Assembly: GCA_009731375.1 (NCBI GenBank)
Contig: BJOX01000132.1
Span: forward strand, 220,145-251,199
Origin: Paulinella micropora
Lineage: Eukaryota; Cercozoa; Imbricatea; Euglyphida
DNA length: 31,055 nucleotides
Reading direction: 5' to 3'
Positions 1 through 19,400 of the stretch are shown one piece after another. The translations under genes were made by a program, and so were the position numbers. The stretch's first letter is position 1. Every line of letters begins with the position of its first letter. The notes beneath the pieces are model-generated. The model was not told the origin of the DNA. It saw only the letters and a program-made list of their open reading frames with translations, and did no database searches.

Positions 1-40
1 CCAGATGGTAGAACTTGACCACTGGGCTATCACGGTGTCC

Positions 41-106
<66 letters not shown>

Positions 107-119
107 GTAATAGTAATAA
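41..119. repeat. (AAT)n microsatellite
   Basis: About 26 near-perfect units of a trinucleotide repeat, decaying into related A/T-rich triplets up to about 150. Leucine-rich and similar open frames across it are translation of the repeat, not genes. The 160-405 stretch that follows is purine-rich and then unique, with no gene I can support. Confidence 0.95.
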
Positions 120-405
120 AATAATAATTAAAATAATAATAATAGTGAAAAATAATCGTAATATGGTGAGATAGAGAGAAAGAGAAGTTGTTAAGAGATG
201 GATAGAAGAGCAAGGATAGAGGAAACGATAGAGATCCCAACGACCACTAAGAAACATTAAACGTCGTCAAACCGTTTAGGGTTTCTTTCATTGGGGTAAT
301 AAAGTCCTGTTATCTACAGCGCTAACAATTGGCTATGCTAGCTATTGTTATCCCACCAACCATTAGTCATGATTGGTATAAGAAATTTCCAGGACATTGG
401 GGGGA

Positions 406-440
406 GGTTGAGAGAGAGAGGGAGAGAGAGAGAAAGAGAA

Positions 441-474
<34 letters not shown>

Positions 475-491
475 CGAGAGCGAGAGAGAGC
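406..491. repeat. (GA)n microsatellite at LINE 3' end
   Basis: An imperfect GA dinucleotide run. On the minus strand it begins only 11 bases after the stop codon of the reverse transcriptase gene, so it takes the place of a normal 3' untranslated region and tail. Confidence 0.9.
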
Positions 492-501
492 AAGCTAAGA
501 C

Positions 502-1818
502 TCAAGTCTGCTGTTCGTAGAGCAGATAGTCCATGAGTGCGGCCTTGAACTCAGCTTTTTCCTTGATGATTTGGAGCGCTTCTGGTAGCCTGCTAAACAC
601 AGTCTCTGCAATGCTACTATAGTAGGCACTGTTTGAGTCGCGGTATAGGAGTTGTTTTTTTGAGCGTCTTGTGTTGTGACTATGTACAGCAGTGATTGGT
701 TTGAAGTTGTTATAGTGGAGGGGGAGAAATGTTGTGAAAGTAGGGTAGATGTGTGAATGTGTTTCCATACATACACGATATTTATATATATTCGGTATAG
801 TTAGAAGTCTGAGTTTAGCAAATAAGGGTGTGGTGGGTGCTCTCGGTGATGCTAGGCTTATGAGACGTATTATCTTTTTTTGCATGGTGATGAGAGGGTA
901 GATGATGGTGTTTGGGGTGTCGGATCCCCAGATAGATATATTATATGTTAGGAGGGAGTAGACGTGGCTATAGTATAGTTGGACGAGAATATGAGTGGGT
1001 AGTAGCTGGTTAACATGCCGAAACATTTGCACAAATGGTTGTAGACGGACAGCAATTGTTTGTACATGTTTCCTGAAAGACAGGTTGCTTTGGACAGTTG
1101 TACCCAGTAGTTTGACCTGTTTCTCATGTTCGAGTTTCGTCTCGCCGATCGCCAGCTGCAGCTTTACGTCCTGTCCAAACTTGTGGAAGATCGTGTATGT
1201 TGTCTTAGTAGGGTTAGGTACAAGATTATGTCTATGAAAGTAGCGTACAAGGCTGGTTGTATCGGCTTGTGCATGCTCTTGTAGTTGCTCTTTGTTAGAT
1301 GCCGTAATTATGAGTGTGGTATCATCAGCGTATGCAAAGACCGTTCCATGCGTAAGTGATAGGAGGATGCTGTTGATATAGAGGATAAAGAGCGTTGTGG
1401 AAAGGGTGCTGCCTTGTGGTATACCGTGTGTGATCAGGCGGGGGTATGAGCGGGCGTGTTGGGTGAACACAGTTTGGAATCGTCTGGTCAGGTAGGATTT
1501 GAAGAAGGCAGTTGTATTATCGCTAAAGTTGAATTCATGTTGTAGTTTGTGAATGAGTTTTGCATGGTCAATTGTATCATATGCTTTAGACAGATCGACA
1601 AAGAGTGCTAATACGTATTTGCCTGGGCCTTTTTGAGAGTGGATGTGGTTAAGGATTGTTTGAGTACAGATGGTGGTATTGGAATGCGGGCGGAAAGCAT
1701 ATTGAGTGCGTAAAAGGATATCATATCGGTTCAGGTCCATGAGTTGTCGGTTGATGATTGTATCAAACACTTTCGCGATAATGTGCAGAAGGGATATAGG
1801 TCTATAGTTCTCTGGTAG
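502..1818 (-). mobile_element. 5'-truncated non-LTR retrotransposon (LINE) reverse transcriptase
   Basis: The minus-strand frame from about 1818 to the TGA at 502 encodes a reverse transcriptase (RNA-dependent DNA polymerase) of a non-LTR retrotransposon. In order, I see the NYRPISLL-type entry motif at the extreme 5' end (about 1760-1815), FVDLSKAYDTIDH with the first catalytic Asp, GIPQGS, the intact YADDT catalytic box, and a C-terminal HSHNTR block common in CR1/L2/Jockey-like LINEs. The frame is open throughout, with no internal stop or frameshift. The apurinic endonuclease domain that should precede the RT domain is absent, because coding sequence ends at a CTT microsatellite near 1820. 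It is therefore a dead-on-arrival fragment, though recent enough to be uninterrupted. The clade cannot be fixed without a tree. Confidence 0.9.
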
Positions 1819-1826
1819 TGTTCTGT

Positions 1827-2442
1827 CTTCTGCTTCTTCTTCTTCTTCTTCTTCTTCTTCTTCTTCTTCTTCTTCTTCTTCTTCTTCTGTCTTCTTCTTC
1901 TGTCTTCTTCTTCTTCTTCTTCTTCTTCTTCTTCTTCTCCTCCTCCTCCTCCTCCTCCTCCTCTTCTTCTTCTTCTTCTTCTCCTCCTCCTCCTCCTCCC
2001 TCCTCCTCCTCCTTCTTCTTCTTCTTCTCCTCCTTCTTCTTCTTCTTCTTCTTCTTCTTTTCTTCTTCTTCTTCTTCTTCTTCTTCTTCTTCTTCTTCTT
2101 CTTCTTCTTCTTCTTCTTTCTTCTTCTTTCTTCTTCTTTCTTCTTCTTTCTTCTTCTTTCTTCTTCTTTCTTCTTCTTTCTTCTTCTTTCTTCTTCTTTN
2201 NNNNNNNNNTCTTCTTCTTCTTCTTCTTCTTCTTCTTCTTCTTCTTCTTCTCCTCCTCCTTCTTCTTCTTCTTCTTCTTTTTCTTCTTTTTCTTCTGTCT
2301 TCTTCTTTCTTCCTCTTTCTTCTTCTTCTTCTTCTTCTTCTTCTTCTTCTTCTTCTTCTTCTTCTTCTTCTTCTTCTTCTTTCTCTTCTTCTTCTTCTTC
2401 TTCTTCTTCTTCTTCTTCTTCTTCTTCTTCTTCTTCTTCTTC
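1827..2442. repeat. (CTT)n / (CCT)n microsatellite with gap
   Basis: More than 600 bases of CTT units with CCT and CTTT variants, interrupted by a 10-base gap at 2200-2209. It abuts the truncated 5' end of the LINE. Length in the assembly is unreliable. Confidence 0.95.
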
Positions 2443-2779
2443 NNNNNNNNNNNNNNNNNNNNNNNNNNNNNNNNNNNNNNNNNNNNNNNNNNNNNNNNNN
2501 NNNNNNNNNNNNNNNNNNNNNNNNNNNNNNNNNNNNNNNNNNNNNNNNNNNNNNNNNNNNNNNNNNNNNNNNNNNNNNNNNNNNNNNNNNNNNNNNNNNN
2601 NNNNNNNNNNNNNNNNNNNNNNNNNNNNNNNNNNNNNNNNNNNNNNNNNNNNNNNNNNNNNNNNNNNNNNNNNNNNNNNNNNNNNNNNNNNNNNNNNNNN
2701 NNNNNNNNNNNNNNNNNNNNNNNNNNNNNNNNNNNNNNNNNNNNNNNNNNNNNNNNNNNNNNNNNNNNNNNNNNNNNNN
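2443..2779. other. Assembly gap
   Basis: A run of N flanked by a CTT array and a poly-C/CT tract. The gap most likely lies inside low-complexity sequence. Confidence 1.
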
Positions 2780-2885
2780 CCCCCCCACCCCCCCCCCCCC
2801 CCCTCCCTCCCCCCCCCCCCCCCCCCCCCCCTCTCTCTGTCTCTCTCTCTCTCCCTCTCTCTCTCTGCCTCTCTCTCTCCTCTCT

Positions 2886-2927
<42 letters not shown>

Positions 2928-2960
2928 GTCTCTGTCTCTCTCTCTCTCTGTCTCTCTCTG

Positions 2961-3008
<48 letters not shown>

Positions 3009-3009
3009 C

Positions 3010-3057
<48 letters not shown>

Positions 3058-3066
3058 ATATATATA
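2780..3066. repeat. poly-C, (CT)n and (ATCT)n compound microsatellite
   Basis: Poly-C changes to CT dinucleotides at about 2831, then to ATCT tetranucleotides at about 2978, and ends with TA units. Stepwise change of unit like this is typical of microsatellite expansion by point mutation. From 3067 to 3215 there is unique sequence with nothing recognisable. Confidence 0.95.
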
Positions 3067-3215
3067 GTTTGTGTATGAGAGATAGAGTGTGTGAGAGCGT
3101 GTGTGAATGGTTATGAATGTGCATCTGTTATACAGGTCTTGCTCGGGCAGTCTGCGGCAGTCACACCGGTGTGTTTCTCTCTCCTTCTCTTTCTCTTACA
3201 TATATCTCTCTTTCC

Positions 3216-3466
3216 TCCTCCTCCTCCTCCTCCTCCTCCTTCTCCTCCTCCTCCTCCTCCTTCCGCTTCTTCTGCTGCTACTACTGCTCCTCCTCCCCCT
3301 CTTCCTCCCCCACTTCCTTCTTCTTTCTTCTTCTTTCTTCTTCTTCTTCTTTCTTCTTCTTCTTCTTCTTCTTCTTCTTCTTCTTCTTCTTCTTCTTCTT
3401 CTTCTTCTTCTTCTTCTTCTTCTTCTTCTTCTTTGTATTTTTCTTCTTCTTCTTCTTCTTCTTCTT

Positions 3467-3536
<70 letters not shown>

Positions 3537-3556
3537 AACTACTACTACTTCTACTT

Positions 3557-3598
<42 letters not shown>
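3216..3598. repeat. (CCT)n, (CTT)n and (ACT)n compound microsatellite
   Basis: Three trinucleotide families in succession. All six frames read as homopolymer proteins (Ser, Leu, Phe, Tyr, Thr), which I treat as artefact. Confidence 0.95.
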
Positions 3599-3599
<1 letters not shown>

Positions 3600-3649
3600 C
3601 CCCTTCTCCCTTTGCCACCCTTCCCCCTTTCTTTCCCTTTTTCTTCACC

Positions 3650-3726
3650 TCATGTTCTCCCAGGAGCACTTGCCGCTAGAGGCGCAGGTGGCACGGCTGG
3701 CGGGCTGCTGCACCACATAGCCAGCG
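3650..3726 (-). other. Possible host exon fragment
   Basis: A GC-rich island between microsatellites. On the minus strand an open frame includes the peptide SSGKCSWENM and ends at a good donor (GAG followed by GTGAAG, near 3651). The end nearer 3726 repeats a short block (TTTNCGCTGGCYAT on the minus strand) found again at 3837-3855 beyond a GTAT array, the same edge-duplication pattern seen at surer exons to the right. No family is recognised. It could be a decayed exon or chance. Confidence 0.25.
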
Positions 3727-3729
3727 AAA

Positions 3730-3732
<3 letters not shown>

Positions 3733-3760
<28 letters not shown>

Positions 3761-3953
3761 TGTATGTATATATGTATATATGTATGCATGCATGTATGTA
3801 TGTATGTATGTATGTATGTATGTATGTATGTAGGCGAATGGCCAGCGCAAACAGGCGGCTCCGTGGCGACGTCGCGCGACCGCAACTGATGTACATAACA
3901 ATACTGTATTGTAACGATAGAATGAAGAGATGGGCTAGCGCGATCAACAGATC

Positions 3954-4014
<61 letters not shown>
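3733..4014. repeat. (GTAT)n and (AG)n arrays around a GC-rich island
   Basis: GTAT units run from 3733 to 3832 and AG units from about 3955 to 4014. Between them is about 120 bases of GC-rich unique sequence without a convincing exon. Confidence 0.9.
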
Positions 4015-4015
<1 letters not shown>

Positions 4016-4109
4016 CCGATGTGTGAGAGCGCACTATCACGAGCGACTTCCCGCAAATGCAGCAGTGACGGATTCCGACCGCAATGTGCTATGGCATCGG
4101 CTGCCAACT

Positions 4110-4236
4110 GCTAGCCATGCGGAGCCATCACAAGCCGTTCGCAGCCAGCTCAAAACCGTGCCTATCCATCGCAAGCCATTCGAAGCCATCGCAAACCATT
4201 CGCACCCAGCGCAAGGCCATGCGCAGCCATCGCAAT
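4110..4236. repeat. Imperfect ~10-bp minisatellite (AGCCATCGCA-like)
   Basis: About a dozen diverged copies of a unit near AGCCATCGCA or AGCCATTCGC follow one another. The array lies directly after the possible splice donor at 4243. Confidence 0.75.
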
Positions 4237-4243
4237 GTCTCAC

Positions 4244-4365
4244 TGCTAGGAGCTGGTAGAGCGTGTCGAGCCTTCCCATATCCACGTCAGCCTGCAGCGC
4301 CGCCAGCTCCTGTGCCGCTCCCAGAGCGCGAGGGGGATACTGGTGCCGGGCTGGGCGTCTTCTCT
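4244..4365 (-). other. Possible host exon
   Basis: On the minus strand this GC-rich segment has an open frame with an amphipathic stretch including ALQADVDMGRLDTLYQLLA. It stops at a consensus-like donor (GCA followed by GTGAGA at 4243-4238). Codon choice resembles the surer host exons. The acceptor is not clear and no family is recognised, so this is only a candidate exon of a gene not otherwise visible. Confidence 0.3.
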
Positions 4366-4385
4366 TAACTCGTCTCGGGTTATGC

Positions 4386-4414
4386 AGATAGATAGATAGA
4401 TAGATAGATAGATT

Positions 4415-4459
<45 letters not shown>

Positions 4460-4715
4460 GTGATAGATAGATAGATAGATATAGGGCAAGGGCTTGGTTA
4501 AGGATAATGGCTATGGCCCCCGTCTGCAGGCTGAGGGCATGTGAGCTGTGCTCACGACGTAAGTTTATGAGGCAGGTTTTTGTGGAGGGAAAGCTGGTTT
4601 TATCAAGTTTCAGTGGTCACCCCGGCGTAGCGAGCCTACGGCGCCACGCCCATAGATTAGACATATCTATATCTATCTATCTATCTATCTGTCTATCTAT
4701 CTATCTTTCTATCTG

Positions 4716-4770
<55 letters not shown>

Positions 4771-4843
4771 GTCTATCTATCTATCTATCTATCTATCTCT
4801 CTATCTATCTATCTCTCTATCAGATATCTATCTATCTATCAGA

Positions 4844-4879
<36 letters not shown>

Positions 4880-4954
4880 CATCTATCTATCTATCTATCT
4901 ATCTACCTACCTACCTACCTACCTACCTACCTACCTACCTACCTACCTACCTAC

Positions 4955-5016
<62 letters not shown>

Positions 5017-5052
5017 GTCTATCTATCTATCTATCTATCCATCTATCTATCC

Positions 5053-5121
<69 letters not shown>
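4386..5121. repeat. (GATA)n and (ATCT)n / (ACCT)n arrays
   Basis: GATA units (4386-4482) are followed by about 180 bases of unique sequence and then about 450 bases of ATCT units with an ACCT block at 4905-4955. The two main arrays are inverted relative to each other (GATA then TATC), which could form a large hairpin. Confidence 0.95.
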
Positions 5122-6288
5122 CTCATAAACCAGCCCTAGTACTCAAACTTTACAAAGCCTTTGAAGGGGTGAGCACGGTCACTCGTGGTCCGGGCCGGTA
5201 AACCCCTGTTATTAATAATAAATAACTATTCGAAAAGTCACTAGTATTAATAATGAGAGGCTCAGTACTAAATTAATATTAATACTACTCGGCAAAAACT
5301 TTCATTCTTTATGATCCGGGACTCCGAGGCAGGACTGCGGTCGGCCGCCCGGCGCCCAGTGGCACTGAAAAATCAGTTATATTAATATATACCATACTAG
5401 TCCTATGACTCATGATTGGCACGGTAAGTTTGACTCAGGCAGCCGAATGGCAACTCCCAATTGGGCCGGGCTGAGGCTTCCTTTCAAGTATATATTAATA
5501 TTGTCATGTATTCAGTGTCAAAAGGGCTGAGGCTTCCAAACTTGAGTATTGTCAAAGGTGACTTGATATATATTAGTCACAACTTGAATGATAAGAACGC
5601 CGCAACACGCGGGTGATGTGCCTCAGCATTACTTAATCAATACATCATGAGTCAGCCCGTCCCCCATGGAAATGATACATACCCAGGCTTGTACTACTAC
5701 TGAGTAGGCGCAGATAGGTAAATATGCGACCTTTTCTTATACCCCTATACAGTGATGTGTAGAAGAGCTATATTTAGTATCTCGTCACTTGAAGATGTAG
5801 TTATATCCGTTTTTATTCATATACTTTTGAGCCGGTTGAAAACGATATTCATAATATTACGATTCATAGCCGGTACTACTTTTTAAAGCCGGATCATATT
5901 ATCGTCAGGGGTGACATCGGGGAAAGGCTCTCTGTTTCCTGTTTGTTGCTTGGCTCTGACAGTCTCCTACATTTTCCTCCATACTGGTTTCCTCTCTTTT
6001 GTAGAGGAGGAAGATTAGGTTATTTTCAGAGTGCTGTGGAATTGGACGGATACATTAAATAATATCTTTTGATTATAACCGACAAAAGGCTTCATACACT
6101 CTGGCACACACAACATGCACACTCAGACCGTTACGGTTACGCAACCATGCAAGCTGTTTTGAACCCAGAAAAAAGACAAGTGAAGTCTCGAAATTTTATT
6201 AAAATCAATCTGCCATTACCATTATGTATATACAAATGCCATTTGTTTCTCCTACAGTCTTGGTTGGTCTGCTCGCTGGCATTGGTTG
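5122..6288. other. Microsatellite-free non-coding stretch
   Basis: About 1.15 kb without a supportable gene on either strand. It has several AT-rich palindromes of TATTAATA type (5210-5290, 5380-5395, 5490-5505). A block at 5168-5212 (GGGGTGAG.ACGGTC...AACCCCTGTTA) recurs in diverged form at 6435-6482, so the stretch is partly an old duplication. It could be a decayed mobile element, but I see no coding remnant or clear termini. Confidence 0.5.
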
Positions 6289-6324
6289 CTAGAGTCTTTT
6301 CCTAGGCGGCGTTGCGTCGTCATC
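6289..6324 (-). repeat. Decayed copy of the downstream gene's last exon end
   Basis: On the minus strand this reads DDATPPRKRL and a stop, nearly the same as the end of the terminal exon at 6558-6594. A more decayed third copy lies near 6485-6520. After each copy the same short block, AGTTAGGRTTAGCTAGCTAG on the plus strand, recurs (6340-6357, 6542-6560). Confidence 0.7.
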
Positions 6325-6557
6325 CTCAATACGTTGAAAGTTAGGATTAGCTAGCTAGAGCCAACCAGCAAAGCAATCGCTTGCAGGTGACTGTCACACT
6401 ATTCTGTACTCGAAACCAAAACAATCAAACCCAAGGGGTGAGAATGGACACACACGGTCCCCGGCGTAACCCCTGTTACCAACTAGTTCCTTTAAGCTAC
6501 AATCTTTTCATGGGCGGCGTTATCGAGTCTGTCTCAATTGAAGTTAGGGTTAGCTAG

Positions 6558-14289
<7,732 letters not shown>

Positions 14290-14290
14290 C

Positions 14291-14648
<358 letters not shown>

Positions 14649-14753
14649 GTTTGGTCTATCAGCTCTGCATATCCGAAGACATAGGCATCCATTCCACCCG
14701 CCACCAGCTGGTGGCTGGGCAGCGGGCTGGAGATGGGCACTAGGCCCCGGAAA
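14649..14753 (+). repeat. Dispersed repeat R2, copy 1
   Basis: A ~105-bp GC-rich segment from GTTTGGTCTATCAGCTCTGC to GGGCACTAGGCCCCG. It recurs at 15440-15543 with several substitutions and one extra C. On the minus strand copy 1 is open (MDAYVFGYAELIDQ) but copy 2 is frameshifted, and I see no donor, so I do not call an exon. Confidence 0.8.
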
Positions 14754-15376
14754 TGTGCAGTCTGAACCCACCCTGGCTGGAGGGCTCAGACTGGCTCCAG
14801 ACGCGTGTCCGTGATCACATGCCCCGCCAAGGCTCGGGCCCGAGGGGTACACCAAACCTCGAGCTTCATCCAGGGCGACCACTTTCGCGGCGGCAGGCGA
14901 CCACTTTCGCGGCGACTCCCTGCTTATGTGCCTACCCGCACACAGGAAGATCCCACCCCCGTCTAGTCTCTGAACGTTTCACATTTGCCAGCCTACCACT
15001 GGACAGCGGCGACAGATGCCTACCGGGTCCGCTTAGCGGAGCAGCGGTAGTCAACCGATTAGCAGCCGTGCGCGGGGTAGCCTCACAAGAAGGGACTTCC
15101 CTGCATGGTCATATCCTTCGAGTTTTTACCATCCGACGAGCGTTACCTCGCCTGCTGCACCCTGCAGTTTCCTGCAGGCCGCAGTATCGAAGGCTCTTAG
15201 GGCTTTCCCGAACAGTTTGAGAGTGTATCAAGGGCCTACGAAGGGTAGTCATCAGCCCTGGCCAGTCACGCTGCACAAGCTGCGACAAATCCGAAACACA
15301 GCTGGTGCAGGACTGTAAGGGAGGTGTGGATCCGCGAGCAAGACATAGCTTAAGACTTGCCCGTGTGTCTAGCCCC
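14754..15376. other. GC-rich unique stretch, no supported gene
   Basis: About 600 bases lying between the two R2 copies. A plus-strand open frame (14753-15220) exists but has no recognisable domain. A 22-bp unit is tandemly duplicated at 14875-14896 and 14897-14918. The 5' exons of the GT25-like gene should lie in or near this stretch, but I could not place them. Confidence 0.4.
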
Positions 15377-15378
15377 CC

Positions 15379-15379
15379 G

Positions 15380-15437
<58 letters not shown>
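15379..15437. repeat. (GATA)n array
   Basis: Short perfect array directly before R2 copy 2. Confidence 0.95.
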
Positions 15438-15439
15438 CA

Positions 15440-15543
15440 TGTTTGGTCTATCAGCTCTGCATATCCGAAGACACAGGCATCCATTCCACCCCGCCGCCAG
15501 TTGGCGACTAGGTAGCGGGCTGGGAATGGGCACTAGGCCCCGT
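15440..15543 (+). repeat. Dispersed repeat R2, copy 2
   Basis: Second copy of the 14649 repeat. Like copy 1 it is directly preceded by a GATA-rich array; only copy 2 is also followed closely by one. Confidence 0.8.
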
Positions 15544-15559
15544 ATTTGTGCAGTTTGAC

Positions 15560-15614
<55 letters not shown>

Positions 15615-15881
15615 GGATGGAGGGATGGATGGATGGATGGATAGATAGATGAGATATCGACTATCAGAAAAAAGGAGCTTCTGATTTCGTCAACCAAGGA
15701 AGTCTGTGGGTAAAGTATTAACCCGATGCCCAGCTAAGCCGTGATGTTTGCACGGAAGGGACTGATACAGGCGATACCAAAGCTCCCTAGTACCAGGCGG
15801 GGCCAGGGCTCGTTCCATAAGCAGATAGATAAATAGATAGATAGATAGATAATAGATATATAGATAGACAGACAGACAGAC

Positions 15882-15944
<63 letters not shown>

Positions 15945-16015
15945 AAGATAGAAAGATAGAAATATAGAAAGAAAGAAAGATAGATAGATATATAGATAGA
16001 TAGATAGATAGATAG
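15560..16015. repeat. (GATA)n arrays enclosing dispersed repeat R1, copy D
   Basis: GATA and GGAT units (15560-15647), then R1 copy D in plus orientation (15648-15822, short form, ending CGTTCCATAAG), then GATA, GACA and GAAA units to 16015. The array ends at the stop codon of the PLOD-like gene. Confidence 0.9.
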
Positions 16016-16017
16016 AG

Positions 16018-16228
16018 CTAGCTAGCTACTTCTTGCGTGTTGGCTGCGCGGGCGCGCGGGTAGCGGTAGTTGGCGGAGTGGTTGTGTGCTCTCTCATGCT
16101 TCATCAGGTCTCGCTTGGCCATGGCGTCCACGTGAAAGGACGAAGGGTTGATGCGCGCGGAGTAGATCTGGTCCAGACAGAGCTCCATCTGACGAGTGAC
16201 GCGAGCATGCGCCTCCACCGCGTATACC

Positions 16229-16260
<32 letters not shown>

Positions 16261-16370
16261 TGTATGTATTTATTTATGTATGTATGTACGTATGTTATGT
16301 ATGTATGTATGTATGTATGTATGTATATATTATGTATGTATGTATGTATGTATGTATGTATGTATGTGTG

Positions 16371-16402
<32 letters not shown>

Positions 16403-19400
16403 TGTACGCATGCATGTATGTATGCATGTATATATGTATCTCTACCCGTCCCGTCATGACGATGTTGAAGAACTTGCTGATCTTCTTGAGGTGTTCACTA
16501 GGGTCACAGCCTATTGATGCGATATATTGATTTATTGATTTATTGCTTTATTGCTTTATTCCTTTATTGCTTTATTGATTTACCTGGGTTCTTGAGGCCG
16601 TCGATGGGCGTGCAGTCAATGAAGTGCGTCACCGGCGCGTGAATACCCTGTCACATGAAATGATGTGATTGATGTGATGTGACGTGATGTGATGTAATGT
16701 GATGTTATGTTATGTGATGTGATGTGATATTATGTTATGTTATGTTATGTTATGTTATGTTATGTTATGCTATGTTGTGTCACATTATGTTATGTTATGT
16801 TATGTTGTGTTATGTTGTGTTATGTCATCGTCATGTTATGTCATGTTATGTCATGTTATGTCATGCTATGTAATGTTATGTTATGTTATGTTATGTCATG
16901 TCATGTTATGTTATGTTATGTCATGTTATGTTATGTTATGTCATGTTATGTCATGTTATGTTATGTTATGTCATGTTATGTCATGTTATGTTGTGTGATG
17001 TGATGTGATGTGATGTGATGATGCGATGTGATGTGATGATGCGATGTGATGTTATGTCATGCCACGTTATTTTATGTTATGGTGTTTTATTGTTATGTTA
17101 TGTCACCTGTTGCTGGAAGGCTTGTAGGTAGGCTAAGAAGGACGCGCGCGCCTTCCCTACAGTACAATATATTATTCCTGTATTACATTATATTTTAACT
17201 AGGAAAGAAAAAAAGGAAGAAAGGAAAGAAAATAAAGACAGAAAGGAAGGAAGGAAAAGAAACAAAGAAAGCAAGGAGAGAAGGAAGGGACACTTACCCG
17301 CACCCTCGCGCTTGTACTGCAAGGTGAGATGGGGTCGGTAGGCAAAAGTAGGAAGGAGTGAGAGAGAAAAACAAAGACAGCAACGAGAGGAGAAAAGAAC
17401 TGTACCTGCACCCTCGCGTCCGTACTGGAAGATGCTGGAGAGGGAGTCGGTCGGCGGCGGCTTGATGGAGTAGAAGAACTTGTTGTCACAGTCCAGTTGT
17501 ATCAGGTCTGGAAAGCGGTTCATGATCCGCGACAGAACGAGCTATATAGTTAGCATGCAAAATATATACCACACCTAGTGAAGACGTTAATTGAAACTTG
17601 TTTTTCTCAATCAAATTTGAGCTACGAATGAGATCACAGTTGGATCGTTTTGCCACATATATGTCGTCTGTAATACCTACAGACACTTGTAAACTTGCAA
17701 TCATGCACGCATGTTTAAGTTTACCTGGTCCGAGGCGAAGTTGTCGTTGACGTCCTCGTATGCACACCGGAGCTGGCAGGCGAAGTGTGCGTAGGTGAGC
17801 CACGTCCCACTGCATAGATAGCGATTGAGCAAGAAGGGTTGGCTGTGGTTGTCCTGCTTGCACTGAGACTGTTCTGGCCAACCCCACAACGCCTTGTAGA
17901 AATGTTGTGAGTCGACCACCGGCTGCATCCACCCCGCCACGAACAAAGCTCCGGTCTCTCTGAAGCGCGCGGCGATGTCACGTGGGTCACCTGAGATGAT
18001 TGTGTCGTATGCATCAACCTTGACCACAACGGTTTGCGGGGGCAGACTGCAGGCTTGGCCCAGGATCTGCTGAGTATGCATGGCGGGCCCCGGGTACTGC
18101 GTGGTGTGGATGATGTGAAACGGCACCTCGTACTTCTTGAGCTCAGCCTGGAGCGAGGGCAGAAACCCGTTCTTGAGGTTGGACGCAAAGGTGATAAAGT
18201 GGGTGTCTCGCTCTGAGCCTTCCATAGCTGTCCCGTGCCGATGACCCTTTGTAATCTGGAGTAGGTCCCGCGGCGCCTTGTCCAGGCGCTTCACAAGTTG
18301 TGCGCATACTCCCCACACCACGCTGCGCTCGTACCAGCTGTCTGGGCCGTGCAGCAGGCTGGCGATGGTCCGCCACGGTCGCGCAGCCTGCGAACGCGTC
18401 AAGTGCACCACCTCGAGGTAAGGCAAGGCGTAGTTGTTCTGTCCGTACACTAGCCGGTGCGCAAGCGCAAACATGATGTCGGCCCCCTGCCAGTTGTGCG
18501 TGCCCTTGAAGCCCTGCTGCAGCCCGTAGCGCTGCACCACCCTGAAGAAGTGGCTAATCGCGCTCTTGCGCACCAAGAGCAGCTTGGTGTCAATCACTTC
18601 GCAGTTGCCTGTGTTGCAGCCCGTGAGCGGCTCGAAGAAGGGCGGCATCCACGACGACGAGCCCCACTTACCCACCACACGGCGCGGGTTGTTTTCGAAC
18701 TCGGCCAGCAGCGCCTTGAGGCCTGTGTGGGTCGGTAACACGTCCTCGTCCAGGAAGAGCACCCAGTCGCAGCTGGCGGCCGTCTGCGCAACTTTGAAGC
18801 GCGCCGCGCGCCCCAGGTCCAACAACCTGACGTCGGCGAAGTCCATCATGTGCTTGACCTTGGGGTGTTTAAAGGTCAGAACCTGGGGACTGCTCTCTTT
18901 CACGGCGTGCGACACCACTACTTCATGAATACGCGGGTAAGTGACAAGGGCGGGAAGTAACACCTCCAATAAAAGATCTGGCCGTGAGGAGTGAATCAAT
19001 ACCACGGATATACCCATTCCTTCCGGATCAGCGCAGGGGGTTTCGTTAATGTCCTCGTCCCACCAGTCCAGAATCGTCTCCACATGCCCTACATCCTTAG
19101 TGTCCTGTGCTATGTACCAGGCAACTTCCTTCTGTATCTTCCATGCTGTACTAAGTGAGAAAAGGAATATTAGGATTACGGAAGCAAACGTGATCAGAAA
19201 TGCTAAATAGAATGCCACATCGGACGTTGAGGGAGGAGGCCCAGTTTCCTCTTGAGATGTCACAGGCTCGGCTGTAAATTCCTCTAAGTGGCCTTGTGTA
19301 TGCATCACCTGAACCTGGTTTGCTGGTGTCACTGGTGTCTGTTTCACGTTTGTCACGGCCTCATCGGATTGAAATCGCACACCGTGTTTGACAGGTGAGG

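Noticed and set aside
1802-3833. Long open frames rich in Arg, Ser, Leu, Phe, Tyr or Glu
   Set aside because: They are translations of microsatellites and gap Ns, open in several frames at once.
4507-5139. 210-residue frame with YLSI repeats
   Set aside because: Translation of the ATCT array; the same peptide appears wherever that array occurs.
14649-14750. Minus-strand peptide MDAYVFGYAELIDQ as an exon
   Set aside because: No usable donor, and the second copy is frameshifted; kept as a repeat only.
14753-15220. 155-residue plus-strand frame
   Set aside because: No domain, composition follows GC content, crosses R2 repeat and a 22-bp tandem duplication; opposite strand to both host genes.
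15230-15376. Possible tRNA- or SINE-like sequence
   Set aside because: I could not find convincing A and B boxes or a cloverleaf.
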